From Cellulosimicrobium arenosum (GTDB lineage: Bacteria; Actinomycetota; Actinomycetes; Actinomycetales; Cellulomonadaceae): a stretch of DNA of 64,000 nt. The stretch lies in the NCBI RefSeq assembly GCF_014837295.1, contig NZ_JACYHB010000007.1:124001-188000 (forward strand). The letters run 5' to 3'. The notes beneath the pieces were generated by a model. The model was not told where the DNA came from, ran no database searches, and worked only from the letters and a program-made list of their open reading frames with translations. Of this stretch, positions 15,812 through 24,257 are shown piece after piece. Each line of letters starts with the position of its first letter. Position 1 is the stretch's first letter. Position numbers and translations under genes: made by a program.

Positions 15812-18800
15812 ATGCAACGTCTCATCACCCCCCTGCCCCGCAGCGGGCCCTGGCGCGGGTCGCGGCCCGCGACCGCCGGGCTGCTCGCCTTCACGGTCGG
15901 CGTCGCGGGCGCGCTCGCGGTGGGCGTGCCCACGTCCGCGGTCGCCGCCGAGCCCGACGTGCCTGACGGCGCATGGACCGACCCGTTCGACGGGGTCGGG
16001 CTCGGCCCCGACTGGACCGTGGTCAACCCGGCACCCGAGGCGCTCTCCGTGGCCGACGGCTCGCTCACCCTGACGTCCCAGACCGGCGACACGTACCAGG
16101 ACACCAACACCGCGAAGAACATCGTGATGCTGGACGTCCCCGACGGGGACTTCACGCTCGTCACCCACGTCGACGCCCCCGTCTCGAAGACCTTCCAGGG
16201 CGCCGGCCTCATCGCGTGGCAGGACATCGACAACTACGTGCGCTCGGGCCTGACCTTCGTCGGGGACCTCGCGCCGTCCGGTCGAGCCATCGAGAACGAC
16301 ATCGAGTCCGACGGGTCGTTCAGCGCCTACTCCTTCGCCGACCGCCCGGGCTCGGCCGCCGAGACGCTGCGCATGCAGCGCACGGGTGACGTCGTGGTCA
16401 CGTCCTACTGGGACGACGACGCCTGGACCGAGGCCGGTACCGTCACGGTCGACTTCCCGATCACGCAGGTCGGCGTGTACGCCCTGGCCGCACAGGACGG
16501 CACGACCCACACGGCCGCGTTCGACTACGTCGCGCTCGATGCCGCCGAGGGTGCGGACCAGGTGCCCGACGGGACCTTCACGGTGACCGGCCCCGGCACC
16601 TCCCGGTACCTGGTCGCCACCGAGGACGGTCTCGCCCTCGACGACGAGCGTCCGTCGAGCACCGTCGCGCTCACCGCGACCGAGGTCGAGGACCCCGCGG
16701 AGGGCACGCGCCCGGTCACGCTCGGGACCGACGGCGGGCCCGTCGTCGTGCAGGACGATCGGCTCGCGCTGGGCGAGCCCGGCGCGCCGGGCGAGGAGAT
16801 GCGGATCACCGACGCCGGCGGCGGGAAGGTCTGGCTGCGCAGCGCGGCCGATCCAGGGCTGTACGTCGGCGTGCGCGCCGACGACGGCGCGCTCGTCCTC
16901 GGGCCGCGCGACTCCGCGACGGCGCTGACGGTCACGGCGACCTCGAGCGCCGACCACGAGATCACGGTCGACCTCGCTGGCGAGCGCACCGAGATGAGCG
17001 ACGAGCTCTACGGTATCTTCTACGAGGACATCAACTACGCCGCGGACGGTGGGCTGTACGCCGAGCTCGTGCGCAACCGGTCGTTCGAGTTCGACAACCA
17101 GGACAACGGGTCGTTCAACGGCCTCACGGCGTGGAGCGCCGCGAACCGGGGCGGCGCGACCGCGACGACCCAGGTCGTGAACGACGCCGGCCGCCTCAAC
17201 GCGACCAACCGCAACTACCTGAACCTGACCACCACGGGCGCAGGTGCGGGTGTGCGCAACGCCGGGTACAACACGGGCCAGTTCGTCGAGGAGGGCGAGT
17301 CGTACGACTTCTCGGTGTGGGCGCGCTCCGCGACGGCGCAGACGCTGACCGTCCGCGTCGAGGACGCGGCAGGCACGACGGCGTACGCGACCGGTGAGGT
17401 CGCCGTCGACGGGTCCGACGCATGGAAGAAGTACGAGGTCACCCTCGACGCGACCGGGACCACCACCGCGGGGCGGCTCGCCGTGCTCGCTGGTGCGGCC
17501 GGCACCGTGAACCTCGACATGGTCTCGCTGTTCCCCCAGGACACCTGGGAGGGCGCGGTCAACGGCAAGAGCCCGCTGCGCAAGGACCTGGCCGAGAAGA
17601 TCGAGGCGCTGAACCCGAAGTTCCTGCGCTTCCCGGGTGGCTGCGTGACGAACGTCGGCACGTTCGACTCCTACGAGGAGTCGGGCTACACCGACCGGCA
17701 GCGCACGTACCAGTGGAAGGAGACCATCGGGCCGGTCGAGGAGCGTGCGACCAACTGGAACTTCTGGGGCTACAACCAGTCGTACGGCATCGGCTACCTC
17801 GAGTACTTCGAGTTCGCCGAGGACATGGGCGCGACCGCGCTGCCCGTCGTGTCCGTCGGGGCCAACGGGTGCGGCAGCACCATCCCCGAGATGACGGACC
17901 CCGTGCAGATCCAGCGCTGGGTCGACGACACGGTCGACCTGATCGAGTTCGCCAACGGCGACGTCACGACCGAGTGGGGCGCCGTGCGCGCCGAGCTCGG
18001 TCACCCCGAGCCGTTCGGCATGAAGTACATCGGGCTCGGCAACGAGGAGAACACGCACACGTTCGAGGCCAACTTCCCGCAGTTCCGCGACGCGATCGAG
18101 GCGGCCTACCCGGACATCGAGATCATCTCGAACTCCGGCCCGGACGACACGGGCGCGCGCTTCGACGAGCTCTGGGAGTTCAACCGCGAGCAGGGCGTCG
18201 ACATGGTCGACGAGCACTACTACAACGACCCGTCGTGGTTCCTCGAGAACGACGAGCGCTACGACTCCTACGACCGCGAGGGACCGCACGTGTTCCTCGG
18301 GGAGTACGCGTCGCGCGGCAACACGTTCGCCAACGCGCTCGCCGAGGCGTCGTTCATGACGGGCCTCGAGCGCAACTCCGACGTCGTGGAGCTCGCGTCC
18401 TACGCGCCGCTGCTCGCCAACGAGTCGTACGTCCAGTGGTCGCCCGACGCGATCTGGTTCGACAACGACGAGTCGTGGGGCTCGGTGAACTACTACGTGC
18501 AGCAGATGTTCTCGGCCAACGTCGGCGACCAGGTCGTCCCGAGCACGCACACCGGCCCGCCGGCGGAGGGTGCCACGGTGGACGGCGGGGTCTTCCTGTC
18601 GACGTGGAGCACCGCCGCGCAGTACGACAACGTGCGCGTGACGGACAACGCGAGCGGCGACGTGCTCTTCGAGGACGACTTCGAGGACGGCGCGGACCAG
18701 TGGCAGCCGCAGTCCGGCACGTGGGCCGCGCAGGACGGCGCGTACGTGCAGTCCGCGACGGACGTCACCGACGCGCGCTCGATCATCGAGGGTGCGTACG

Positions 18801-19702
18801 CGAAGGACTGGTCGAGCTACACGCTCGAGCTGGACGCCCGCAAGACGTCCGGGTCCGAGGGCTTCCTCGTCGGCTTCGCCGCCGGCGCCGCGAACGACTA
18901 CTACTGGTGGAACCTCGGCGGGTGGAACAACACGCGCCAGGCCCTCCAGCGGGCTGACGGGGGCAGCGCGAACGAGGTGACGGCGGTCGAGAACAGCAGC
19001 ATCGAGTCCGGCCAGCCGTACCATGTGAAGGTCGTGGTGGAGGGTTCGACCATCGAGCTCTACCTCGACGGGGAGCTGCAGATGTCGTACGCGCAGCCGG
19101 CCAAGAAGTCTCTCTACCAGGTCGTCACGCGTGACGACGACACGGGCGACGTGGTCGTCAAGGTCGTCAACCCGACCGCGACCGCGGCGCGCACGCAGGT
19201 GCACGTCGAGGGCGCCGCGGGCACCATCGACGACACCGCCACCGTCACCGAGATGGTGGGTGCGCCGTCGGACACCAACACCAAGGCCGACCCCGAGCGG
19301 GTCGTCCCGGTCGAGCGGACGCTGACCGGCATCGGTGAGGACTTCTCGTACGAGTTCCCCGCGAGCTCGATCACGTTCGTCCGGCTGCACGAGTCGGCGG
19401 CTCCGGGCGCCGACGTGACCCTCGAGGTCACGGCGCAGCCGCGGTGCCTGGCGGGCAAGGCGTACGTCGCGGTCCGCGCGGTGAACGGCGAGGACGTCCC
19501 GGTTGACGTCGAGCTCGCGACGCCGTTCGGAGCGAGGACGTTCGCCGACGTGGCTGCCGGCAAGAACGCGTACCAGTCGTTCGCGGTGCGCGCGACGTCC
19601 GTCCCGGCCGGCTCCGTCACCGTGACGGGCGCGGGCGACCTCGACGGCGAGCACGTCACCACGCCGTACGACGTCGCGTACGACGCGCTCGACTGCGGCT
19701 GA
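15812..19702 (+). CDS. Secreted multidomain alpha-L-arabinofuranosidase, GH51
   Basis: An exported 1296-residue enzyme releasing alpha-L-arabinose from plant polysaccharide. Order: signal peptide (cleavage near AVA-AEP, about 46); a beta-sandwich like that of GH43 C-terminal or DUF1349 domains (about 55-245); an unassigned region (about 253-380); the GH51 barrel starting ELYGIFYEDINYAADGG (about 392-408), with a CBM4-like insert (about 430-567), acid/base Glu in GLGNEEN (about 745) and nucleophile Glu in VFLGEYASRG (about 831); a second concanavalin-type insert (FEDDFEDGADQW, about 953-1096); the GH51 beta-sandwich; and a shared C-terminal module (PRCLAGKAYVAV...DCG). ATG 15812 follows GAGGAGAGG; earlier starts lie in the operator. 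Confidence 0.93.
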   Translation: MQRLITPLPRSGPWRGSRPATAGLLAFTVGVAGALAVGVPTSAVAAEPDVPDGAWTDPFDGVGLGPDWTVVNPAPEALSVADGSLTLTSQTGDTYQDTNTAKNIVMLDVPDGDFTLVTHVDAPVSKTFQGAGLIAWQDIDNYVRSGLTFVGDLAPSGRAIENDIESDGSFSAYSFADRPGSAAETLRMQRTGDVVVTSYWDDDAWTEAGTVTVDFPITQVGVYALAAQDGTTHTAAFDYVALDAAEGADQVPDGTFTVTGPGTSRYLVATEDGLALDDERPSSTVALTATEVEDPAEGTRPVTLGTDGGPVVVQDDRLALGEPGAPGEEMRITDAGGGKVWLRSAADPGLYVGVRADDGALVLGPRDSATALTVTATSSADHEITVDLAGERTEMSDELYGIFYEDINYAADGGLYAELVRNRSFEFDNQDNGSFNGLTAWSAANRGGATATTQVVNDAGRLNATNRNYLNLTTTGAGAGVRNAGYNTGQFVEEGESYDFSVWARSATAQTLTVRVEDAAGTTAYATGEVAVDGSDAWKKYEVTLDATGTTTAGRLAVLAGAAGTVNLDMVSLFPQDTWEGAVNGKSPLRKDLAEKIEALNPKFLRFPGGCVTNVGTFDSYEESGYTDRQRTYQWKETIGPVEERATNWNFWGYNQSYGIGYLEYFEFAEDMGATALPVVSVGANGCGSTIPEMTDPVQIQRWVDDTVDLIEFANGDVTTEWGAVRAELGHPEPFGMKYIGLGNEENTHTFEANFPQFRDAIEAAYPDIEIISNSGPDDTGARFDELWEFNREQGVDMVDEHYYNDPSWFLENDERYDSYDREGPHVFLGEYASRGNTFANALAEASFMTGLERNSDVVELASYAPLLANESYVQWSPDAIWFDNDESWGSVNYYVQQMFSANVGDQVVPSTHTGPPAEGATVDGGVFLSTWSTAAQYDNVRVTDNASGDVLFEDDFEDGADQWQPQSGTWAAQDGAYVQSATDVTDARSIIEGAYAKDWSSYTLELDARKTSGSEGFLVGFAAGAANDYYWWNLGGWNNTRQALQRADGGSANEVTAVENSSIESGQPYHVKVVVEGSTIELYLDGELQMSYAQPAKKSLYQVVTRDDDTGDVVVKVVNPTATAARTQVHVEGAAGTIDDTATVTEMVGAPSDTNTKADPERVVPVERTLTGIGEDFSYEFPASSITFVRLHESAAPGADVTLEVTAQPRCLAGKAYVAVRAVNGEDVPVDVELATPFGARTFADVAAGKNAYQSFAVRATSVPAGSVTVTGAGDLDGEHVTTPYDVAYDALDCG

Positions 19703-19728
19703 CCCACCCCGCAAGGGAGAACCGCAGG

Positions 19729-19772
19729 CCGCGAGGTAGAGCCCTGGTCATGACCGGGGCTCTACCTCGCGG
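19729..19772 (+). terminator. Compound hairpin after GH51 gene, copy A of a duplicated element
   Basis: Perfect 16-bp arms (19729-19744 and 19757-19772, carrying GCGAGGTAGAGCCC) enclosing a second palindrome GGTCATGACC (19746-19755), so the whole 44 nt folds into one rod with a single T-G pair. A further CTACCTCGCGGG follows at 19782. The flanks and arms match the hairpin region at 34908-34985, also after a gene ending in the shared module. Confidence 0.78.
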
Positions 19773-19829
19773 ACCCGGGCCCTACCTCGCGGGATCCTCC
19801 TGGCCGGTCCGACGGGCCACGAGTCCCAT

Positions 19830-19931
19830 GCCGAAGTAGTACCGCAGTCCGCCGAAGTAGTACCGCAGTCCGCCGAAGTAGTGCCGCTGTCCCACGACGT
19901 AGCCGAAGTAGTACCGCCGTCCCACGACGTA
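19830..19931. repeat. 21-bp tandem repeat array (4 units) before GH146-like gene
   Basis: Four units of GCCGAAGTAGTACCGCNGTCC at 19830, 19851, 19872 and 19902. Units 1 and 2 are identical; unit 3 has two changes and unit 4 one change. Units 3 and 4 are each followed by the same 9 bp (CACGACGTA), giving a 30-bp period there. The array ends 28 bp before the next ribosome site. It contains in-frame stops in one plus frame and no start with a ribosome site, so coding is unlikely. Confidence 0.85.
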
Positions 19932-19962
19932 GGAGGTGGGGCGCACGACTCGAGGAGCAATG

Positions 19963-22900
19963 ATGCACTCCACGTCCGCGGGCGCGACGCGCGCCCACAC
20001 CGGCCGGGCAGCGAGGTTCGCGGCCGTCGCCGCGGCCACCGCCCTGGCCCTGACCACCTGGGCGCCGTCGGCCTTCGCGGCCGACGCGCTCGGCGACCCG
20101 GTGCTCGACCTGTCGTTCGAGCGCGACGTCACCGACGCCGGCCCGCTCGCCCACCCGGTCACCCTGCGCGGGCACGCCGGGTCCGCGCCGACGGGGTACG
20201 AGTACGTCGACGGCGTCACCGCGGGCACCGAGGCGCTCCGCCTGACCGGGAACACCTACCTCGACCTCGGGACCTCGACCGCGCTCCAGCCCGAGGACCT
20301 CACGCTCGCGTTCTGGATGCAGCCGAGCGGCAGGCTCTCCGGCGAGCACCTCGTCACGTGGAACAAGGGGGCCTACAACTCGGACGGCTGGTACGTGTCG
20401 TCGGAGTCCGACACGGTGCCGCTCGCCATCTCGATCGGTCCTGCGTCGGGTCAGCCGTACAAGGTGCGGGTCGCGAGCTCGGACCGCGCGTCGTTCTTCC
20501 CCGCGGACGAGTGGACGCACGTCGTCGTCACCTACGACCACACCACGAAGGACGTCGCGTTCTACCGCAACGGCGAGAAGGTGCCGTCCACGGTGGCCAA
20601 CGCGACCGGCGGCGACGCGACCGGCGTGCTCGGTTCCGATCCGGCACTGCCCAAGACCATCGGCTTCAACGGCCCGCAGTACAACGGCGGCTACCTCCGG
20701 GCGGCGCTCGACGAGTACCGCGTGTACGACGACGTCGCGGGGCTGGCCGACGTCGTCGGGCTCTACGAGGAGTCGGGCCGCGAGATCGACCGCGACGCGG
20801 TCGCCCGGGACGACGCCGACGGCCTGTCCCTGCCCGAGCGTGCGACCGTCGCGCTCGTGCTGCCCACCACCGGGTCGCGCGGCTCGGCGGTCACGTGGCA
20901 GACGTCCGACCCCGACGTGGTCGGCGCCGACGGTACCGTCACCCGCCCCGCCCTCGGTGAGGACGACGCACACGTCACCCTCACCGCCCGCGTCCGCTAC
21001 CTCGACGGTGACCCGGTGACCCGCACCTTCGACGTCCTCGTGCCCGCGCTCGTGGACGAGACCCCGCTCGAGGACACCACGCTGCCCTCGGTGCTCCTCT
21101 CGGACGACTTCCTCACCAACGCCGCGGGCAAGGAGCACGAGTACCTCCTGAGCCTGGACTCCGAGAAGTTCCTCTACGAGTTCTACAAGGTCGGCGGCCT
21201 GACGCCGACGACCGCGACGGGCTACGCCGGCTGGGAGCGCAGCAACGCGGTCAACTTCCGCGGGCACGCGTTCGGGCACTACATGTCGGCGCTCGCGATG
21301 TCGTACTCCTCCACGCCGGACCAGGCGACGAAGGACGCGCACTTCACGGAGATCGAGGAGGCCGTGAGCGGGCTGTCGCGCGTGCAGGACGCGTACGCGA
21401 CGGCCCACCCGGGATCGGCGGGCTACGTGTCCGCGTTCCGCGAGTCGATCCTCGACCAGGTGCAGGGCACCGGGACGTCCGACGAGAACGTCATCGTGCC
21501 CTGGTACAACCTGCACAAGGTGCTCGCAGGCCTGCTCGACGTCGCCGAGTACGTCGACGGGCCGGTCGGTGACGAGGCGCTCGCGGTCGCGACCGACTTC
21601 GGCCTGTACGTGCAGGGGCGCGTCTCGCAGCTGGACGACACGAGCGTCATGCTGCGCACCGAGTACGGCGGCATGAACGAGGCGCTGTACGAGCTGTTCG
21701 ACCTCACGGGCGACGTGCGCATCAAGGAAGCGGCCGAGGCGTTCGACGAGGTGACGTTCTTCCGTCAGCTCGCAGCCGGCCAGGACGTCCTGCCGGGCAA
21801 GCACGCCAACACGCAGATCCCGAAGCTCCTCGGGGCGCTCAAGCGCTACCGCGTCTTCACGCAGAACCCGGAGCACTACGCGCTCCTCACGCAGGCCGAG
21901 AAGGACGAGCTGCCGATGTACCTGGCGGCGGCGGAGAACTTCTTCGACATCGTCGTGGACGACCACACGTACGTGACCGGCGCGAACAGCCAGGCGGAGC
22001 ACTTCCACGAGCCCGGCTCGCTGCACGAGCACGCCGACGAGCAGGGAGCCGCGCGCAACGCCGAGACGGCCGAGACCTGCAACGAGTACAACATGCTCAA
22101 GCTGTCGCGCGAGCTGTTCAAGCTGAGCAAGGACGTGCGGTACGCGGACTACTACGAGAACGCGTTCATCAACACGATCCTCTCCTCGCAGAACCCGGAG
22201 ACGGGCACGACGACCTACTTCAACCCCATGGGCTCGGGCTACCACAAGGTGTTCAACCTGCCGTTCACCGAGTTCTGGTGCTGCACCGGGACGGGCATGG
22301 AGAACTTCTCCAAGCTGGGCGACTCGATCTACTACACGGGTCAGGGATCGGTGTGGGTCAACATGTTCTTCTCCTCGACGTTCGAGCACGCGGAGCAGAA
22401 CCTGCGCGTCGAGCAGGAGGCGAACCTGCCGAACGACGACACCGTGACGTTCCACGTCGCGGCGCTCGACGGCGGCGCGGTCGCGCAGGACGCGACGCTG
22501 CGCCTGCGCGTGCCGTCGTGGGCCGCGGGCGACGTGTCGCTCGAGGTGAACGGGACCGCGGTCGAGCCCGCGGTGTCGCGCGGGTACGTCGTGGTGCCGG
22601 TCGCCGCGGGCGACGAGATCCGGTACACGATGCCGATGGCGGTGTCCGTCGTCGACACCCCGGACAACCCGTACTTCGTCGCGTTCCGCTACGGCCCGGT
22701 CGTGCTGTCGGCCGACCTGGGCGAGATCCCGGAGCCGGCGTCGCAGGGCACCGGCATCCTCGTGCGGTCCTCGACGCGCGACGAGGACGCGCAGACCACC
22801 ATCACCGCGGCGAACATGGGCGCGGACGAGTGGAAGGAACGCATCACCGAGAACCTCGTGCGCGTCGAGGACGATGCCGACGGGCGCGTGCAGCTCCGGC

Positions 22901-24159
22901 TCCGCAACACCGCGGACGGCGCGGGCCTGGTCTTCACGCCCCACCACACCAACTGGGACGTCACCTACGGCCTGTACCTGAACCTCGACGAGCCGGACTC
23001 CGCTGCGTCGCAGGAGCGGATCCTGCGGTCGAAGCAGGAGCTGCGCGACGCCGACCGCACGGTCGACGAGCTCACCAGCTTCGACAACAACAACTTCGAG
23101 AACGCGAAGAACCTCAAGCAGAACGGGTCCTCGGTCGGCGCGTTCAACGGCCGTCAGTTCCGGCACGCGAACGGCACCGGGTGGTTCAGCTACGACCTCA
23201 TGGTCGACCCGTCGTCCGAGACGAACCACCTCGGTGTGACGCTCTACACCGGTGACGCGGGTCGCACGTTCGACGTGTACGTGAACGACGAGAGGCTCAA
23301 GACCGTCACGACCCTCGCCGACGCCCCGAGCAAGGACGAGGACGGCTTCTACGTCGACTCCACCGAGCTCCCCGCGAAGTACCTGGAGGTCGGGGACGAC
23401 ACGCGCTGGAAGGTCGACAGCGCGGGGGAGTACGTGCTGGACGACGACGGCGAGCGGATCCCTGTCGTGACGGTGCGGTTCCAGGCCACGGGCGGCTGGG
23501 CGGGCGGCGTCTTCGGGCTGCGCCTCGACCGCGCGGCGTCGTACGACGCGACGCCCGGGCTGTCCGCGCTGGCGTTCGACACCGGGACGCTCACCCCCGC
23601 GTTCGACCCTGCGACGACGGACTACACCCTCACCGTGCCCGAGGGCACGACGAGCGTCGTCCTCGACGCCGACCCGCACGTCCCGAGCGGGCTCGTCCGC
23701 GTCGACGGGGTGCTGATCGACGACACCCAGGGCCGCGTCGTCGGGCTGCCGGAGGACGGGACCGCCCGCACGGTCGAGGTGGTCGGCGTCGCGCAGGACC
23801 ACGAGACCGCGACGACGTACACGGTCGAGATCGTGCCGGGCGAGGTCGTGCCGGAACCGGAGGTCGTGCTGGACGTCGAGGTCTCGCCGCGCTGCATGGC
23901 GGGCAAGGCCTACGTGGCGGTCCGTGCGACGAACGCGGTCGACGTCCCCGCGGACGTGACCGTCACGACGCCGTACGGGTCGAGGTCGTTCACCGACGTC
24001 GCACCCGGCAAGGCGGCGTACCAGTCGTTCGCGGTGCGCGCGTCGACGCTCGCCGCCGGCGAGGTCACGGTGACGGGCGCCGCCGTGCTCGACGGCACGG
24101 ACGGGCCGGCTGAGGTCACGACGTCGTACGACGTCGCGTTCGACGCCCGCACCTGCTGA
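19963..24159 (+). CDS. Secreted beta-L-arabinofuranosidase, GH146/GH127-like (DUF1680)
   Basis: A 1398-residue exported enzyme. Order: signal peptide (cleavage near AFA-AD, about 40); LamG-type concanavalin domain (about 45-265); atrophied bacterial Ig domain (about 270-355); the DUF1680 alpha/alpha-barrel (about 377-960); a DUF6805-like domain (about 1030-1190); a cadherin-like beta-sandwich (about 1200-1293); the shared C-terminal module. The zinc and nucleophile cysteines of this clan are present: ETCNEYNMLKL (about 703) and WCCTGTGMEN (about 772). The WCCxGTGMEN form is typical of GH146 rather than GH127 (CCPPN), so I favour beta-Araf removal from pectic arabinan. GAGGAG favours ATG 19963 over 19960. 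Confidence 0.9.
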   Translation: MHSTSAGATRAHTGRAARFAAVAAATALALTTWAPSAFAADALGDPVLDLSFERDVTDAGPLAHPVTLRGHAGSAPTGYEYVDGVTAGTEALRLTGNTYLDLGTSTALQPEDLTLAFWMQPSGRLSGEHLVTWNKGAYNSDGWYVSSESDTVPLAISIGPASGQPYKVRVASSDRASFFPADEWTHVVVTYDHTTKDVAFYRNGEKVPSTVANATGGDATGVLGSDPALPKTIGFNGPQYNGGYLRAALDEYRVYDDVAGLADVVGLYEESGREIDRDAVARDDADGLSLPERATVALVLPTTGSRGSAVTWQTSDPDVVGADGTVTRPALGEDDAHVTLTARVRYLDGDPVTRTFDVLVPALVDETPLEDTTLPSVLLSDDFLTNAAGKEHEYLLSLDSEKFLYEFYKVGGLTPTTATGYAGWERSNAVNFRGHAFGHYMSALAMSYSSTPDQATKDAHFTEIEEAVSGLSRVQDAYATAHPGSAGYVSAFRESILDQVQGTGTSDENVIVPWYNLHKVLAGLLDVAEYVDGPVGDEALAVATDFGLYVQGRVSQLDDTSVMLRTEYGGMNEALYELFDLTGDVRIKEAAEAFDEVTFFRQLAAGQDVLPGKHANTQIPKLLGALKRYRVFTQNPEHYALLTQAEKDELPMYLAAAENFFDIVVDDHTYVTGANSQAEHFHEPGSLHEHADEQGAARNAETAETCNEYNMLKLSRELFKLSKDVRYADYYENAFINTILSSQNPETGTTTYFNPMGSGYHKVFNLPFTEFWCCTGTGMENFSKLGDSIYYTGQGSVWVNMFFSSTFEHAEQNLRVEQEANLPNDDTVTFHVAALDGGAVAQDATLRLRVPSWAAGDVSLEVNGTAVEPAVSRGYVVVPVAAGDEIRYTMPMAVSVVDTPDNPYFVAFRYGPVVLSADLGEIPEPASQGTGILVRSSTRDEDAQTTITAANMGADEWKERITENLVRVEDDADGRVQLRLRNTADGAGLVFTPHHTNWDVTYGLYLNLDEPDSAASQERILRSKQELRDADRTVDELTSFDNNNFENAKNLKQNGSSVGAFNGRQFRHANGTGWFSYDLMVDPSSETNHLGVTLYTGDAGRTFDVYVNDERLKTVTTLADAPSKDEDGFYVDSTELPAKYLEVGDDTRWKVDSAGEYVLDDDGERIPVVTVRFQATGGWAGGVFGLRLDRAASYDATPGLSALAFDTGTLTPAFDPATTDYTLTVPEGTTSVVLDADPHVPSGLVRVDGVLIDDTQGRVVGLPEDGTARTVEVVGVAQDHETATTYTVEIVPGEVVPEPEVVLDVEVSPRCMAGKAYVAVRATNAVDVPADVTVTTPYGSRSFTDVAPGKAAYQSFAVRASTLAAGEVTVTGAAVLDGTDGPAEVTTSYDVAFDARTC

Positions 24160-24257
24160 AGCCGAGAAAGGGACCGGGGGCTCTCCTTCGAAGGCGAGCG
24201 GCCGCTCTTCGTCAGGTCGGCATCGATATCCGGCACAAGTCCTCAAGGAGGAGGAAC

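Noticed and set aside
19830-19931. Possible CRISPR array
   Set aside because: Units are directly adjacent or separated by the same 9 bp, so there are no unique spacers, and no cas gene is nearby.
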